Shown here one piece after another: positions 44,438 through 54,156 of a DNA stretch of 64,000 nucleotides. Each line of letters opens with the position of its first letter. The stretch's first letter is position 1. The notes below the pieces were generated by a model. It was given only the letters and a program-made list of their open reading frames with translations, was not told the DNA's origin and made no database searches. The stretch comes from Microbacterium testaceum (GTDB taxonomy: Bacteria; Actinomycetota; Actinomycetes; Actinomycetales; Microbacteriaceae), in assembly GCF_006539145.1 (NCBI RefSeq), contig NZ_BJML01000006.1:166926-230925 (forward strand), written 5' to 3'. A program made the position numbers and the translations under genes.

Positions 44438-45624
44438 GATCTCCTTCCGCGTTCGCGCGGGACGGTCCGCCAGATCAGATCCGGGGATGCCAGGGTCTCA
44501 CCGTCGCGCTTCCACGCTTTCGTGCTGAGGTAGACGGCGACGACGTTGACGAATGCGGCGAGGGGCACCGCGAACAGGGCGCCGGCGATGCCGCCGATCA
44601 TCGCGCCTCCTGCGACGACGAGCACCACCGCGAGAGGGTGCACCTTGACGGCCGAGCCCATCAGGATCGGGTGGAGCACATGGCTCTCGAACTGCTGTAC
44701 CCCGAGGACGACGATGAGCATGAACAGGGCGATGAGCGGGCCGTTGTAGACGAGGGCGATGAAGACCGCGAGCGCCCCGGTCGCGACCGCGCCGACGAAC
44801 GGGATGAACGCGCCGAGGAAGACGAGCACACCGATCGGGATCGACAGGGGCACGCCGAGCAGGAAGGCGCCGAGACCGATGCCGATCGCGTCGATCGTCG
44901 CGACGAGCAGTTGGGTGCGGGCGTAGCTCTTGATGGTGCGCCAGCCGGCGCGACCTGCACCGTCGACCGCTGGTCGGGCGGCGCGCGGGAAGAGGCGCGT
45001 CGTCCACCGCCAGATGCCGCCCCCGTCGGCGAGCAGGCACAGCAGGATGAAGAGCGTCAACAGCACGCCGGTCGCGACGTGCCCGATGGTGGAGCCGATC
45101 GTGAGGGCCCCGGTCCAGATGACCTCGCCCTGCTGCTGCAGGAAGGTCCCCGCCCGCGTGAGCCCGTCGTCGATCTGCTGAGCGCTCAGATGCAGGGGGC
45201 CGCTGATCAAGTACTCGCGGAATTGCTGGACGGATGCCTCGGTCTGCTTGCGCACCGACCCGAACTGCCGCGAGATCTGCCACACGGCGACCCACACCAG
45301 ACCCGCGATGATCGCGAGGGTGCCCAGCACCGTGACGATGATGGCGAGCCACTTCGGCCAGCGGTGCCGCAGCAGGAAAGAGAACCCGGGCCACACCAGT
45401 GCCGAGATCAGCACGGCGACCAGCAGCGGGATCACCAGGAGCTTCAGCTGGATGACGACGAAGATCACCACCGCGAGCGCCGCGGCGATCACCAGCAACC
45501 GCCACGCGTATGCCGTCGCCTGCCGCAGACCCGGCGGGACGGGCGGCTGCAGGTCGCTCGACACGGTGCGACGTTTCAGGGCGTCGAGGAAGGATCCACG
45601 CTCGTCGGGATCGGTTCCGCTCAT
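44434..45624 (-). CDS. AI-2E family transporter (PF01594 permease)
   Basis: 396 aa with about eight hydrophobic helices; the loop before the later helices contains the family pattern GVLVFLGAFIPFVGAVATGALAVFIAL. Members export peptides, ions or signalling molecules; no substrate can be inferred. Both termini are cytoplasmic and charged. The ATG at 45624 has TAGGCT 12 bp upstream, giving a leaderless message that also covers ilvA by overlap. Confidence 0.92.
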   Translation of the reverse strand: MSGTDPDERGSFLDALKRRTVSSDLQPPVPPGLRQATAYAWRLLVIAAALAVVIFVVIQLKLLVIPLLVAVLISALVWPGFSFLLRHRWPKWLAIIVTVLGTLAIIAGLVWVAVWQISRQFGSVRKQTEASVQQFREYLISGPLHLSAQQIDDGLTRAGTFLQQQGEVIWTGALTIGSTIGHVATGVLLTLFILLCLLADGGGIWRWTTRLFPRAARPAVDGAGRAGWRTIKSYARTQLLVATIDAIGIGLGAFLLGVPLSIPIGVLVFLGAFIPFVGAVATGALAVFIALVYNGPLIALFMLIVVLGVQQFESHVLHPILMGSAVKVHPLAVVLVVAGGAMIGGIAGALFAVPLAAFVNVVAVYLSTKAWKRDGETLASPDLIWRTVPRERGRRS

Positions 45625-45681
45625 CCCGTCAGCCTACCGCCGCGCCGGTCGCGCTCCGGCGGCCATGTCGGAGGGGGTCGC

Positions 45682-45687
45682 TACGGT
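45682..45687 (+). promoter_or_regulatory. Leaderless-type -10 box (TACGGT) of YcaQ-like gene
   Basis: TACGGT begins 13 bp before the ATG at 45695; it distinguishes this start from the longer in-frame reading that begins at 45248. Confidence 0.45.
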
Positions 45688-45694
45688 GAATCGC

Positions 45695-46936
45695 ATGACC
45701 ACGACGCTCCGTCGCGCCGACGCCCGCCGAATCGCTCTCGCTGCTCAGGGCTTCGCCCGACCGCGCCCCGCGACGGTGGGAACGCGTCAGATCACGGGCG
45801 TGCTGCATCGCATGCGCATCCTGCAGATCGACTCCGTCAACGTCTTCTCCCGCTCTCATTACATGCCCCTGTTCGCACGGTTGGGGCCCTACGATCCCGC
45901 CCTGCTCGACAAACTCGCCTTTTCACGCCGGCCGACGTGGGTCGAGTCCTGGGCGCACGTGGCATCCCTCGTCTCGGTCGATGACTGGCCCCTGCTGCAG
46001 TTTCGTCGCGACGAGCTGCGCGCCAAGTACAGTCGCGACGCGTGGGCCGAGGCGAATCAGCCACTTCTGCGGTGGTTGCGCGACGAGCTCGCCGACCGCG
46101 GTCCGCTGCGTCCCGCCGAGATCGAGCACGACGCCCGCAGCGGCTCTCGCGGCTCCTGGTGGGGGTGGGACGACGTCAAGAACGGCCTGGAGCGCCTCTG
46201 GTTGTTCGGCGATGTCGCCATCGCCGGCCGACGCGGCTTCGAGCGGCGTTACGCCCTCGCCTCCGATGTCCTTCCACCGGCGGCGCTCGAGACCTCCGTT
46301 GCCCGCGCCGAGGCGATCAGAGAGCTCGTACGTCGCGCCGCCATCGCGTACGGCGTCGCCACGGCGGCCGACCTCGCCGACTACTGGCGCATCCGCGATC
46401 GACCGGCGGTGATGACCGGCATCCACGATCTGGTCGACGCCGGCGAACTCATCCCCGTGTCCGTCGAGGGCTGGCAGGTCGCCGGTCGACCGGCCAAGAC
46501 ATGGCTGCACCGCGACGCCGCCCGGCCGCGCAAGGTCGATGCGGCAGCCATCCTCACCCCGTTCGACCCCGTGGTGTGGTTCCGCGACCGCGCCGAGCGG
46601 CTGTTCGACTTCGACTACCGCATCGAGATCTACACGCCCGCGCCGCAGCGGCGCTACGGGTATTACTCGCTGCCCGTCCTCGTCGGAGACGACGTGGTCG
46701 GACGCATCGACCTCAAGGCCGACCGCGCGTCGCGCGCTCTGCGCGTGCAGTCCGCGTGGTGGGAGGCCGGGGCGTCTCCGGATGCCGCCGAGCGCGTCGC
46801 CGCCGAACTGCTCGCGGCCGCACGTTGGCAGGGCCTCGACCGCGTCACGGTCTCGCGGTGGGGTGACGCGGCCGAAGACCTGGCAGGGGCCCTGCGCGCC
46901 GAGCGACACGAGCACCCCGACGGTCGCACCAACTGA
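45695..46936 (+). CDS. YcaQ/AlkZ-like winged-helix DNA glycosylase family protein
   Basis: 413 aa. The HTH_42/AlkZ fold is shown by ITGVLHRMRILQIDSVNVFSRSHYMPLFARLGPYD, WVESWAHVASLV, the QxQ-region equivalents and ILTPFDPVVWFRDRAERLFDFDYRIEIYTPAPQRRYGYYSLPVLVGDDVVGRIDLKADR near the C-terminus. AlkZ (Streptomyces) and YcaQ (E. coli) remove bulky or cross-linked bases; activity here is inferred. It is followed directly by a strong bidirectional terminator shared with lemA. Confidence 0.9.
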   Translation: MTTTLRRADARRIALAAQGFARPRPATVGTRQITGVLHRMRILQIDSVNVFSRSHYMPLFARLGPYDPALLDKLAFSRRPTWVESWAHVASLVSVDDWPLLQFRRDELRAKYSRDAWAEANQPLLRWLRDELADRGPLRPAEIEHDARSGSRGSWWGWDDVKNGLERLWLFGDVAIAGRRGFERRYALASDVLPPAALETSVARAEAIRELVRRAAIAYGVATAADLADYWRIRDRPAVMTGIHDLVDAGELIPVSVEGWQVAGRPAKTWLHRDAARPRKVDAAAILTPFDPVVWFRDRAERLFDFDYRIEIYTPAPQRRYGYYSLPVLVGDDVVGRIDLKADRASRALRVQSAWWEAGASPDAAERVAAELLAAARWQGLDRVTVSRWGDAAEDLAGALRAERHEHPDGRTN

Positions 46937-46972
46937 AACGCGCCCCCTCGGCCGAAGCGGAGGGGGCGCGTT
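46937..46972. terminator. Bidirectional terminator between YcaQ-like gene and lemA
   Basis: Perfect 13-bp stem AACGCGCCCCCTC / GAGGGGGCGCGTT with a 10-nt loop, immediately after the plus-strand stop and just beyond the minus-strand lemA stop. Confidence 0.85.
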
Positions 46973-46975
46973 CAC

Positions 46976-47545
46976 TCAGAACTGCACGCGTGGCGGTTCG
47001 GCGATCGCGGCGCCGTCGATGACCTCGAAGAACTCCCGCTCGTGGAAGCCGAGCTGGCGGGCGAAGAGGTTGTTCGGGAACACCTTGATCTTCGTGTTCA
47101 ACTCGCGCACGCCGCCGTTGTAGAACCGTCTCGACGCCTGGATCTTGTCTTCGGTGTCGACGATCGCATGCTGGAGCTGCAGGAAGTTCTGGCTCGCCTG
47201 GAGCTGCGGGTATGCCTCGGCCACCGCGAACAGCGATTTCAACGCTTGCTGCATGTGGCCCTCGGCGACGCCGGCCTCAGCGGGACTCTGCGCCGAGAGT
47301 GTCTCAGCCCGCGCGCGCGTGACGTTCTCGAACACGGCTTTCTCGTGCGCCGCGTAGCCCTTCACCGTTTCGATGAGGTTGGGCAGCAGGTCGGCACGTC
47401 GCTTGAGCTGAACGGTGATGTCACTCCACGCTTCGTCGACGCGCACATTGAGCGCGACGAGGCTGTTGTAGGTGGCCCACAGGTAGATGCCAGCGATGAC
47501 CAGGATGCCGACGATCACGATGACCGGTACGAGCCACTCCCACAT
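46976..47545 (-). CDS. lemA: LemA family protein
   Basis: 189 aa. One N-terminal membrane helix (about 5-25, VPVIVIVGILVIAGIYLWA) is followed by the alpha-helical LemA domain: VDEAWSDITVQLKRRADLLPNLIETVKGYAAHE, LKSLFAVAEAYPQLQASQNFLQLQ and RRFYNGGVRELNTKIKVFPNNLFA. These proteins are membrane-associated with a cytoplasmic or exterior four-helix bundle; function is unknown. The ATG at 47545 follows GGGGACTT; upstream extension is not supported. Confidence 0.93.
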   Translation of the reverse strand: MWEWLVPVIVIVGILVIAGIYLWATYNSLVALNVRVDEAWSDITVQLKRRADLLPNLIETVKGYAAHEKAVFENVTRARAETLSAQSPAEAGVAEGHMQQALKSLFAVAEAYPQLQASQNFLQLQHAIVDTEDKIQASRRFYNGGVRELNTKIKVFPNNLFARQLGFHEREFFEVIDGAAIAEPPRVQF

Positions 47546-47655
47546 AAGTCCCCACACTCCGTTCGGAAGATTGCCCTCCAGTGTAACTGCGGGGTGCGCC
47601 GCGTTACGGGTGGTGCGAAGGACTCCCAGGCGATCTGCACGCAACGGGCATCTCG

Positions 47656-47728
47656 TACCCCCGGTGGGACTCGAACCCACACTGAAGCGATTTTAAGTCG
47701 CCTGCCTCTGCCATTGGGCTACGGGGGC
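47656..47728 (-). tRNA. tRNA with UAA anticodon but class I (short variable loop) body
   Basis: A complete cloverleaf: acceptor GCCCCCG / CGGGGGT, D-arm GCCC...AGGC, anticodon stem GGCGA / TCGCT with loop CTTAAAA (anticodon TAA, positions 34-36), variable loop TCAGT (5 nt), T-arm GTGGG / CCCAC with loop TTCGAGT, and discriminator A. CCA is not encoded. UAA reads the Leu codon UUA, yet leucine tRNAs normally have a long variable arm; this one has only five bases. The first acceptor pair is G1-U72. A TACGGT promoter box lies just upstream. Assigning the amino acid is unsafe. Confidence 0.85.
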
Positions 47729-47738
47729 CCGTGCCTCC

Positions 47739-47744
47739 ACCGTA
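47739..47744 (-). promoter_or_regulatory. Candidate tRNA promoter -10 box (TACGGT)
   Basis: TACGGT on the minus strand starts 16 bp before the first base of the mature tRNA, allowing a short 5' leader for RNase P. The 190-bp stretch between this tRNA and ndh otherwise shows nothing I can support. Confidence 0.4.
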
Positions 47745-47919
47745 TCGCGGGCGTCGCCCGCCGCCCGCTGACCGTGCGGCAAGAAGAGCGACGACACGCC
47801 GATTCCCGATGCCGACATCCGGCCTCCCGGTCCCCGACTCGGCACGACGACACGTGACGCCCCCGGAAACGCCGAAACCCCCGCACCCGGAAGGGCGCGA
47901 GGGTCGCGGACGAAGGGTG

Positions 47920-49323
47920 TTACTTGGCCGCGACGGGCTCGACCTTCTTCTCAGCCGGAGCTGCGGGCGTCTCTGCGGCGGGAGCGGCCGGACGCGGGCG
48001 AGCGGCGAACTCCTCGAAGGCTGCGCGAGGCTTCTGCACGGCCTCGAGCGACACGACCTCGCGGCCGTGGACGAAGTTCTGCATCCAGTCGCCGATCACG
48101 CGGAACTTGCGCTCCCAGGTGGGCATGGCGAGACCGTGGTAGCCGCGGTGTGCGAACCAGGCGATCAGACCGGTCAGGGCGATGTTGCCCGACTGGAAGG
48201 CGCCGTTGTACAGGCCCAGGCCGGCGACGGCACCGAGGTTCTTGTGGTTGTACTCCTTGGGCTCCTCACCGCGGAGCACCGCCGCGAGGTTCTTCGCCAT
48301 GAGCTTGCCCTGGCGGACCGCGTGCTGGGCGTTGGGGACGCAGAATCCGCCCACGCCGCCGCCCGAGAGGTCGGGAACGGCCGAGACGTCACCGGCGGCC
48401 CACGCACCCTCGACGATCTCTTCGTCGGTGCCGACGCGCAGGTCGGGGCGGGTGCGGATGCGACCGCGCTCCTCGACGGGCAGGTCGCTGCCACGGACGA
48501 CCGTGGGGTTGGCCATGACACCGGCGGTCCAGATGATGAGGTCGGTCGGCAGGTTCTCCCCCGTCGACAGCTCGACGATGCCATCGACGGCGCCCTTGAC
48601 CTGCGTGTCGAGGTGCACGAAGGCACCCTTCTTGGCGAGGTCGGCGAGGACCCACTCGCTCGTCTTCTGCGAGACCTCGGGCATGATGCGGCCCATGGCT
48701 TCGATGAGGTGGAAGTGCGTGTCGTCGAACGCCAGGGTCGGGTACTGCGAGAGCAGCGACGACGCGTAGGCGCGCAGTTCGGCGAAGACCTCGATACCGG
48801 CGAAGCCGCCACCGACGACGACGACGGTCAGCAGACGGTCGCGCTCGGGACCTGCGGGCAGCACCGACGCCTTGTCGAAGTTCGACGTGAGGCGGTCGCG
48901 GATCGCGACGGCCTCTTCGATGGTCTTGAGCCCGATCGCGTTGTCGGCGATGCCGGGGATCGGGAAGGTGCGCGAGACGGCACCGGCGGTGACGACGATG
49001 TGGTCGTAGCTCTGCTCGAAGGTCTCGTCACCGGCGATCGGCGTGACCGTCGCGGTCTTGGTCGCGTGCGAGATGCCCGTGACCTTGCCCGCGATGACCG
49101 TGGTGCGCTTGAGGTGGCGACGGAGGCCGACCACCACGTGGCGGGGCTCGATCTCGCCCGCGGCGACCTCGGGGAGGAAGGGCTGGTACGTCATGTACGG
49201 CAGCGGGTCGACGAGCGTGACTTCGGCCTCGCCTCGGCCGAGCAGCTTCTCGAGCTTCCAGGCGGTGTAGAAACCTGCATAGCCCCCACCGACGATGAGG
49301 ATTCTGGGCACGGTAGTGGTCAC
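47920..49323 (-). CDS. ndh: Type II NADH dehydrogenase (NDH-2)
   Basis: 467 aa single-subunit flavoprotein that passes electrons from NADH to quinone without pumping protons. Two Rossmann motifs are clear: ILIVGGGYAGFYTAWKLEK (about 8-26, FAD) and VVVVGGGFAGIEVFAELRAY (about 165-185, NADH). Also YMTYQPFLPEVAAG, AVSRTFPIPG, IWTAGVMANP and AAGDVSAVPDLSGGG. The C-terminal helix (about 385-430) is the membrane-association region and the last 35 residues are Pro/Ala/Glu/Lys-rich. GTG start overlaps the upstream protease stop (GTGA). Confidence 0.95.
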   Translation of the reverse strand: MTTTVPRILIVGGGYAGFYTAWKLEKLLGRGEAEVTLVDPLPYMTYQPFLPEVAAGEIEPRHVVVGLRRHLKRTTVIAGKVTGISHATKTATVTPIAGDETFEQSYDHIVVTAGAVSRTFPIPGIADNAIGLKTIEEAVAIRDRLTSNFDKASVLPAGPERDRLLTVVVVGGGFAGIEVFAELRAYASSLLSQYPTLAFDDTHFHLIEAMGRIMPEVSQKTSEWVLADLAKKGAFVHLDTQVKGAVDGIVELSTGENLPTDLIIWTAGVMANPTVVRGSDLPVEERGRIRTRPDLRVGTDEEIVEGAWAAGDVSAVPDLSGGGVGGFCVPNAQHAVRQGKLMAKNLAAVLRGEEPKEYNHKNLGAVAGLGLYNGAFQSGNIALTGLIAWFAHRGYHGLAMPTWERKFRVIGDWMQNFVHGREVVSLEAVQKPRAAFEEFAARPRPAAPAAETPAAPAEKKVEPVAAK

Positions 49324-50675
49324 GATGTGAGGGACTCCTCGTTTGTGGTGCGGCTCGGCTCGCGGGAGACGCGCGCCTGTCGGATTTGCCGGGCAGCAGC
49401 AGTGACACCGAGCGCAATCATTATAGCGGCCAGTGTGGCAGCGCCGAGCGGCAACGACCCGTACAGCACGCTATCGCGAGACGGCAGAAGGGGCGACCCC
49501 GCCGCGGGCGCCGCTTCGACGGGCGGCAGCGGCGGGATGACCACGGGACTCGAGGTGGGCTCCGGCGACGGCTCCGCGTCTGCGCGGCGGTACAGACGGA
49601 TCCACTCCTTGAGGCTCCCGAGCGGGTTCTCCGACACGGTCTCGACCCGCGCCGACACCGCAGCAGCGGCATCCACCAGTCCGTAGCCGTACAGCTTGTC
49701 GGGTCGAGCCGAAGCGCCGGCCGCGGGCCTCGCGGTCTGAATCAGACGGTTGAGGACGTTGTTGGCATCCATCCCCGGGTGCGAAGCGCGCACGAGGGCG
49801 GCGATGCCGGCGACGATGGGCGCCGCACCGCTCGTGCCGTTCCACTGCACCAGCGAACCGTCGGCCGAGACACCGATGAGCCGCTCGCTCGGGGCGGAGA
49901 GACCGATCGTGATGCCCTGGGTCGACGCGTCGTTGCTCGCCGCGCCACTCGGGTCGACGCCGCCGACGGCCAGAACGCCGGGAATGGTGGCCGGAGCGCC
50001 CACGCGGTCGGTGCCGCTGCCCCGGTTGCCGGCGGCCACGACGATGACCACGTCGTGATCGAAGGCGTACTCGAAGGCGGTATCCCAGCTGGTGTCCCAG
50101 TCGAGGGTGTTGGTCGTCAACGACATGTTGATGACCGTCGCACCGTTGTCGACCGCCCAGCGGATGGCATCGGCGATCTGATCCGTGAAGGGCTTGGCAC
50201 TCGAGGCGCCGAACCCGACCGAGATCGACAGCAACTCGGCCTCGGGCGCGACACCGATCATGCCGCGGCCGTTGCCGGTCCCGCGGGCTGCGGCAAGCGA
50301 ACCCACCCAGCTTCCGTGATTCGCGTCCACCGCGCCGACTGGCGAGCGTCCGTCGGAGGCGCCCACGCCCGACACGTCGGTGCCGCCGACAACCGCCCCG
50401 GTGAACTCGGTCGGCCCGCGGCCGATGCCGGTGTCGATGATCGCGATCTTCTGGCCCGCACCCCGTGTGGTCTTCCATGCCTCGCGCACGCCGTACTGGT
50501 CGAGCCAGTACTCCCCCGCGCGAACCGAATCGGTGGGGTCCTCGGGGACCGGATTTGACGGGGCCTGGGGTGCGGCCGACGCGGGAACCGTCGCGGCCAC
50601 CGCGGGCATCGCCATCGCCCCGCTCAGCACCGTCACGAGAACGACGGATGCCATAGCGGCGGCGACGCGCTTCAT
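49320..50675 (-). CDS. S8 subtilisin-like serine protease, secreted and C-terminally anchored
   Basis: 451 aa. Signal peptide (1-28, ending AVAA) and a C-terminal helix (about 405-425) followed by a basic tail anchor it to the membrane with the protease outside. The triad is Asp81 (IIDTGIG), His120 (NHGSWVG) and Ser282 (NGTSGAAPIVAG); oxyanion Asn in AAGNRGSG (about 216). The domain order resembles type VII-associated mycosins, but no ESX genes are visible here, so that role is not supported. ATG overlaps the DUF501 stop (ATGA). Arrangement with DUF501 is co-operonic. Confidence 0.93.
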   Translation of the reverse strand: MKRVAAAMASVVLVTVLSGAMAMPAVAATVPASAAPQAPSNPVPEDPTDSVRAGEYWLDQYGVREAWKTTRGAGQKIAIIDTGIGRGPTEFTGAVVGGTDVSGVGASDGRSPVGAVDANHGSWVGSLAAARGTGNGRGMIGVAPEAELLSISVGFGASSAKPFTDQIADAIRWAVDNGATVINMSLTTNTLDWDTSWDTAFEYAFDHDVVIVVAAGNRGSGTDRVGAPATIPGVLAVGGVDPSGAASNDASTQGITIGLSAPSERLIGVSADGSLVQWNGTSGAAPIVAGIAALVRASHPGMDANNVLNRLIQTARPAAGASARPDKLYGYGLVDAAAAVSARVETVSENPLGSLKEWIRLYRRADAEPSPEPTSSPVVIPPLPPVEAAPAAGSPLLPSRDSVLYGSLPLGAATLAAIMIALGVTAAARQIRQARVSREPSRTTNEESLTS

Positions 50676-51190
50676 CCGCCGGCCCCGGGGCTTTCGCACT
50701 GGCACCGCTCGGGCGACCACGTACCGCGCTCGAGGGCACGGTCTCCGATCGGGTTCACGCCGGGACCCGCGGCCAGCGCGTGACCGGCGAGAGCGTGCAG
50801 GCACTTCACGCGCGCGGGCATGCCGCCGGCCGAGATCCCGGCGATCTCCTCGGGCTCGCCATAGGCCGCACGGTCTCGCAGATACGCCTCGTGCGCCGCC
50901 AGGTACTGCTGCTGCAGTTCTTCGTCTTCGGCGAGCTCGTCGGAGAATTCCTTCATGACGTGGCCCGCCTCGAGCACCGACATCGCGGCGGTCGCCGCCG
51001 GGTGGGTGAGGTAGTAGAAGGTGGGGAACGGGCTGCCGTCGTCGAGCCGCGGCGAAGTCGCCACGACCGTGGGATTGCCGCACACGCAGCGCGCCGCGAT
51101 TCCCACGACCCCGCGCGGGACACGGCCGAGCTGCGACTGGAGCACGGCCAGGTCGGCGTCGGAGGCGGGGGGAAGCGTTGCGGTAGTCAT
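50672..51190 (-). CDS. DUF501 family protein
   Basis: 172 aa. The core ALQSQLGR-like start (AVLQSQLGRVPRGVVGIAARCVCGNPTVVATSPRLDDGSPFPTFYYLTHPAA) and the C-terminal GGMPARVKCLHALAGHALAAGPGVNPIGDRALE are characteristic of DUF501, found beside divIC and eno in actinobacteria, with conserved Cys/His that might bind a metal. Function unknown. TATCCT lies 13 bp before the ATG, overlapping a GGAGG site, so both leaderless and leadered starts are possible. Order matches Mycobacterium Rv1023-Rv1024-Rv1025. Confidence 0.92.
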   Translation of the reverse strand: MTTATLPPASDADLAVLQSQLGRVPRGVVGIAARCVCGNPTVVATSPRLDDGSPFPTFYYLTHPAATAAMSVLEAGHVMKEFSDELAEDEELQQQYLAAHEAYLRDRAAYGEPEEIAGISAGGMPARVKCLHALAGHALAAGPGVNPIGDRALERGTWSPERCQCESPGAGG

Positions 51191-51237
51191 CGCCTCCAGG
51201 ATACCCGCCGTCTCCGACAGCCCGCCGGGACCCGGAG

Positions 51238-51855
51238 TCAGCCCGCGGGTGCGTCGGGGGCGGGAGTCGGATCCGGAACGCCGACAGTGACGTCGGGAAC
51301 CGCCACCTGCGCCGCGCCCGAGGAGGTGACCGAGCGCACGAGCTGTGCCATCCAGTCGGTGCGGGTCTGGCCCACGTCACCGCTGACGTCGTCCTGCTCC
51401 TGCGGCGTGGCCGAGGCCGGAAGGTCGTTGTCGATGAGGTACACGACCTCGCCGGGGAACGTGTAGCCGAGACGCTCGCGCGCCTGCGTCCGTATGTACG
51501 CGGGATCGGACCAGCGGTCGCGCTGCGTCTGCAGATCGGCCACCTGGGACTGGCTGAGCTGCACGGCGCTGCGAAGCGCCTGGATCTGCTGGCGCTGGTC
51601 CATATAGGTGCCGACCGTCGGCACGAGGACGAAGGTCCCCAGCACCACCAGACCCAGCATGATCACGACGAAACCGGAGATGCGTACGCGGCCGAGCCAG
51701 TCGCGCACGTCGACGCGGCGCTCGCGGGCGGCCGGGCGCGTCGACGGACGCACCGGTCGGGCCGATGCCGTCGGACTCCTCTTCGACGAGGTCCTGCTCG
51801 ACGTCGGAGCCTCGGATGCCGTTGGGCGGCGAGGAGGCAAAGTCGGTCGCTCCAC
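51238..51855 (-). CDS. Septum formation initiator, DivIC/FtsB family
   Basis: 205 aa bitopic protein. Cytoplasmic N-terminus about 75 aa rich in Arg/Ser/Pro/Thr; membrane helix (about 85-107, FVVIMLGLVVLGTFVLVPTVG); external coiled coil (about 108-145, DQRQQIQALRSAVQLSQSQVADLQTQRDRWSDP) and the DivIC/FtsB end RERLGYTFPGEVVYLI (about 150-166), followed by a Pro/Thr-rich tail. The homologous gene in Mycobacterium lies between eno and DUF501, as here. GTG start at 51855 with a GGAGGGG site at about 6 bp. Expected to act in the divisome. Confidence 0.92.
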   Translation of the reverse strand: MERPTLPPRRPTASEAPTSSRTSSKRSPTASARPVRPSTRPAARERRVDVRDWLGRVRISGFVVIMLGLVVLGTFVLVPTVGTYMDQRQQIQALRSAVQLSQSQVADLQTQRDRWSDPAYIRTQARERLGYTFPGEVVYLIDNDLPASATPQEQDDVSGDVGQTRTDWMAQLVRSVTSSGAAQVAVPDVTVGVPDPTPAPDAPAG

Positions 51856-51983
51856 GGCATCCCCTCCGTCGTCGTCCGGCTCGGATCTCGAACCGCACGC
51901 GAGTCTACGGCCCGCCGGAAGGCGCTCCCGCGGACGCGCCGGGGGCACGGCGTCCGCTCAGCGAAAAGCGCTCGCGAACGACG

Positions 51984-52015
51984 GAGGAGGGGAAGCCGTA
52001 CGGCTCCCCCTCCTC
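51984..52015 (-). terminator. Terminator of enolase gene
   Basis: 16-bp near-perfect hairpin (GAGGAGGGGAAGCCGT / ACGGCTCCCCCTCCTC, one mismatch) 15 bp beyond the eno stop on the minus strand. A separate divIC start lies 130 bp further on, so divIC need not depend on eno read-through. Confidence 0.7.
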
Positions 52016-52029
52016 ATGTGGTCAGACGA

Positions 52030-53373
<1,344 letters not shown>

Positions 53374-53444
53374 CTAGTGATCTCGTTCGCCGGGCGTGCG
53401 GCCGGGTTGCGGAGTCCGCGCTGCACGGAGCGCGACGGGGCCGC

Positions 53445-54125
53445 CTACCGATCGGTCGAGCGTCCCACGGCATCCACCACGATCGCGACCGCCACCCCGT
53501 CCCACCCCTTGCGGTCGAGGGTCTGCAGGGCCGTGGCGTCGAACCGGGGGTCGGATCCGAGCATCAGGATGCCGCGGCGAGCGCCCTGCACCTTCGGATC
53601 GGTCGTGTCCGCATCGGCGACCTCTCCCCCGCGCACGACATTGTCGAGCACGACCACCGTGCCGATCCGCCCGAGACGCGCCGCCCAGTCCAGGTACAGC
53701 TCGTTGGACTCCTTGTCGGCATCGATGAAGACGAGGTCGAAGGGCCCCTCGTCCGCGAGCGTCGGCAGCACGTCGGCTCCGCGACCGACGCGCACCTCCA
53801 CCCGGTCCGCGACTCCGGCGCGCGCGAGGTTCGCGCGGGCGATATCCGCGTTCGCGGGCTCCGCCTCGATGGTGACGACCCGTCCCGACGGGCCGACGGC
53901 GCGGGCGAACCAGATCGTGGAGTATCCGCCGAGCGTTCCGACCTCGAGCACGCGGCGCGCCCCGGCGATGCGCGTGAGCAGGTGCAGGAATTTGGCGTTG
54001 ACCGCCGCGACTTCGATCGCCGGCAGGCCCGCGCCGTGCTGGGCGGCGAGCGCGGCCTCCCCCTCGGGGTCGGGCCCGACGAGGGTCTCGGTCAGGAAGG
54101 CATCGACGTCTTCGTGGGTGCGCAC
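53445..54125 (-). CDS. Class I O-methyltransferase (caffeoyl-CoA OMT-like)
   Basis: 226 aa. SAM-binding motif RVLEVGTLGGYSTIWFARA (about 58-76), VVTIEAEPANADIARANL, and the metal-binding loop FDLVFIDADKESNELYLDWAARL followed by VVLDNVVRGGEV are diagnostic of the O-methyltransferase family 3 using catechol-like substrates with divalent metal. Substrate unknown. Start is GTG; CAGGCT is 12 bp upstream, a weak leaderless-type match. It stands beside the CtaG-like gene with no visible operon relation. Confidence 0.9.
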   Translation of the reverse strand: MRTHEDVDAFLTETLVGPDPEGEAALAAQHGAGLPAIEVAAVNAKFLHLLTRIAGARRVLEVGTLGGYSTIWFARAVGPSGRVVTIEAEPANADIARANLARAGVADRVEVRVGRGADVLPTLADEGPFDLVFIDADKESNELYLDWAARLGRIGTVVVLDNVVRGGEVADADTTDPKVQGARRGILMLGSDPRFDATALQTLDRKGWDGVAVAIVVDAVGRSTDR

Positions 54126-54156
54126 TCCCCCAGCCTGTCGGCACCGGTCGAGCGGG

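Noticed and set aside
47731..49686. 651-codon plus-strand frame across ndh
   Set aside because: Mirror of a certain NDH-2 gene; lacks any protein-like pattern.
49320..50675. Mycosin of a type VII secretion system
   Set aside because: Domain order is similar, but no EccB/C/D/E or WXG100 gene occurs nearby; called only as an S8 protease.
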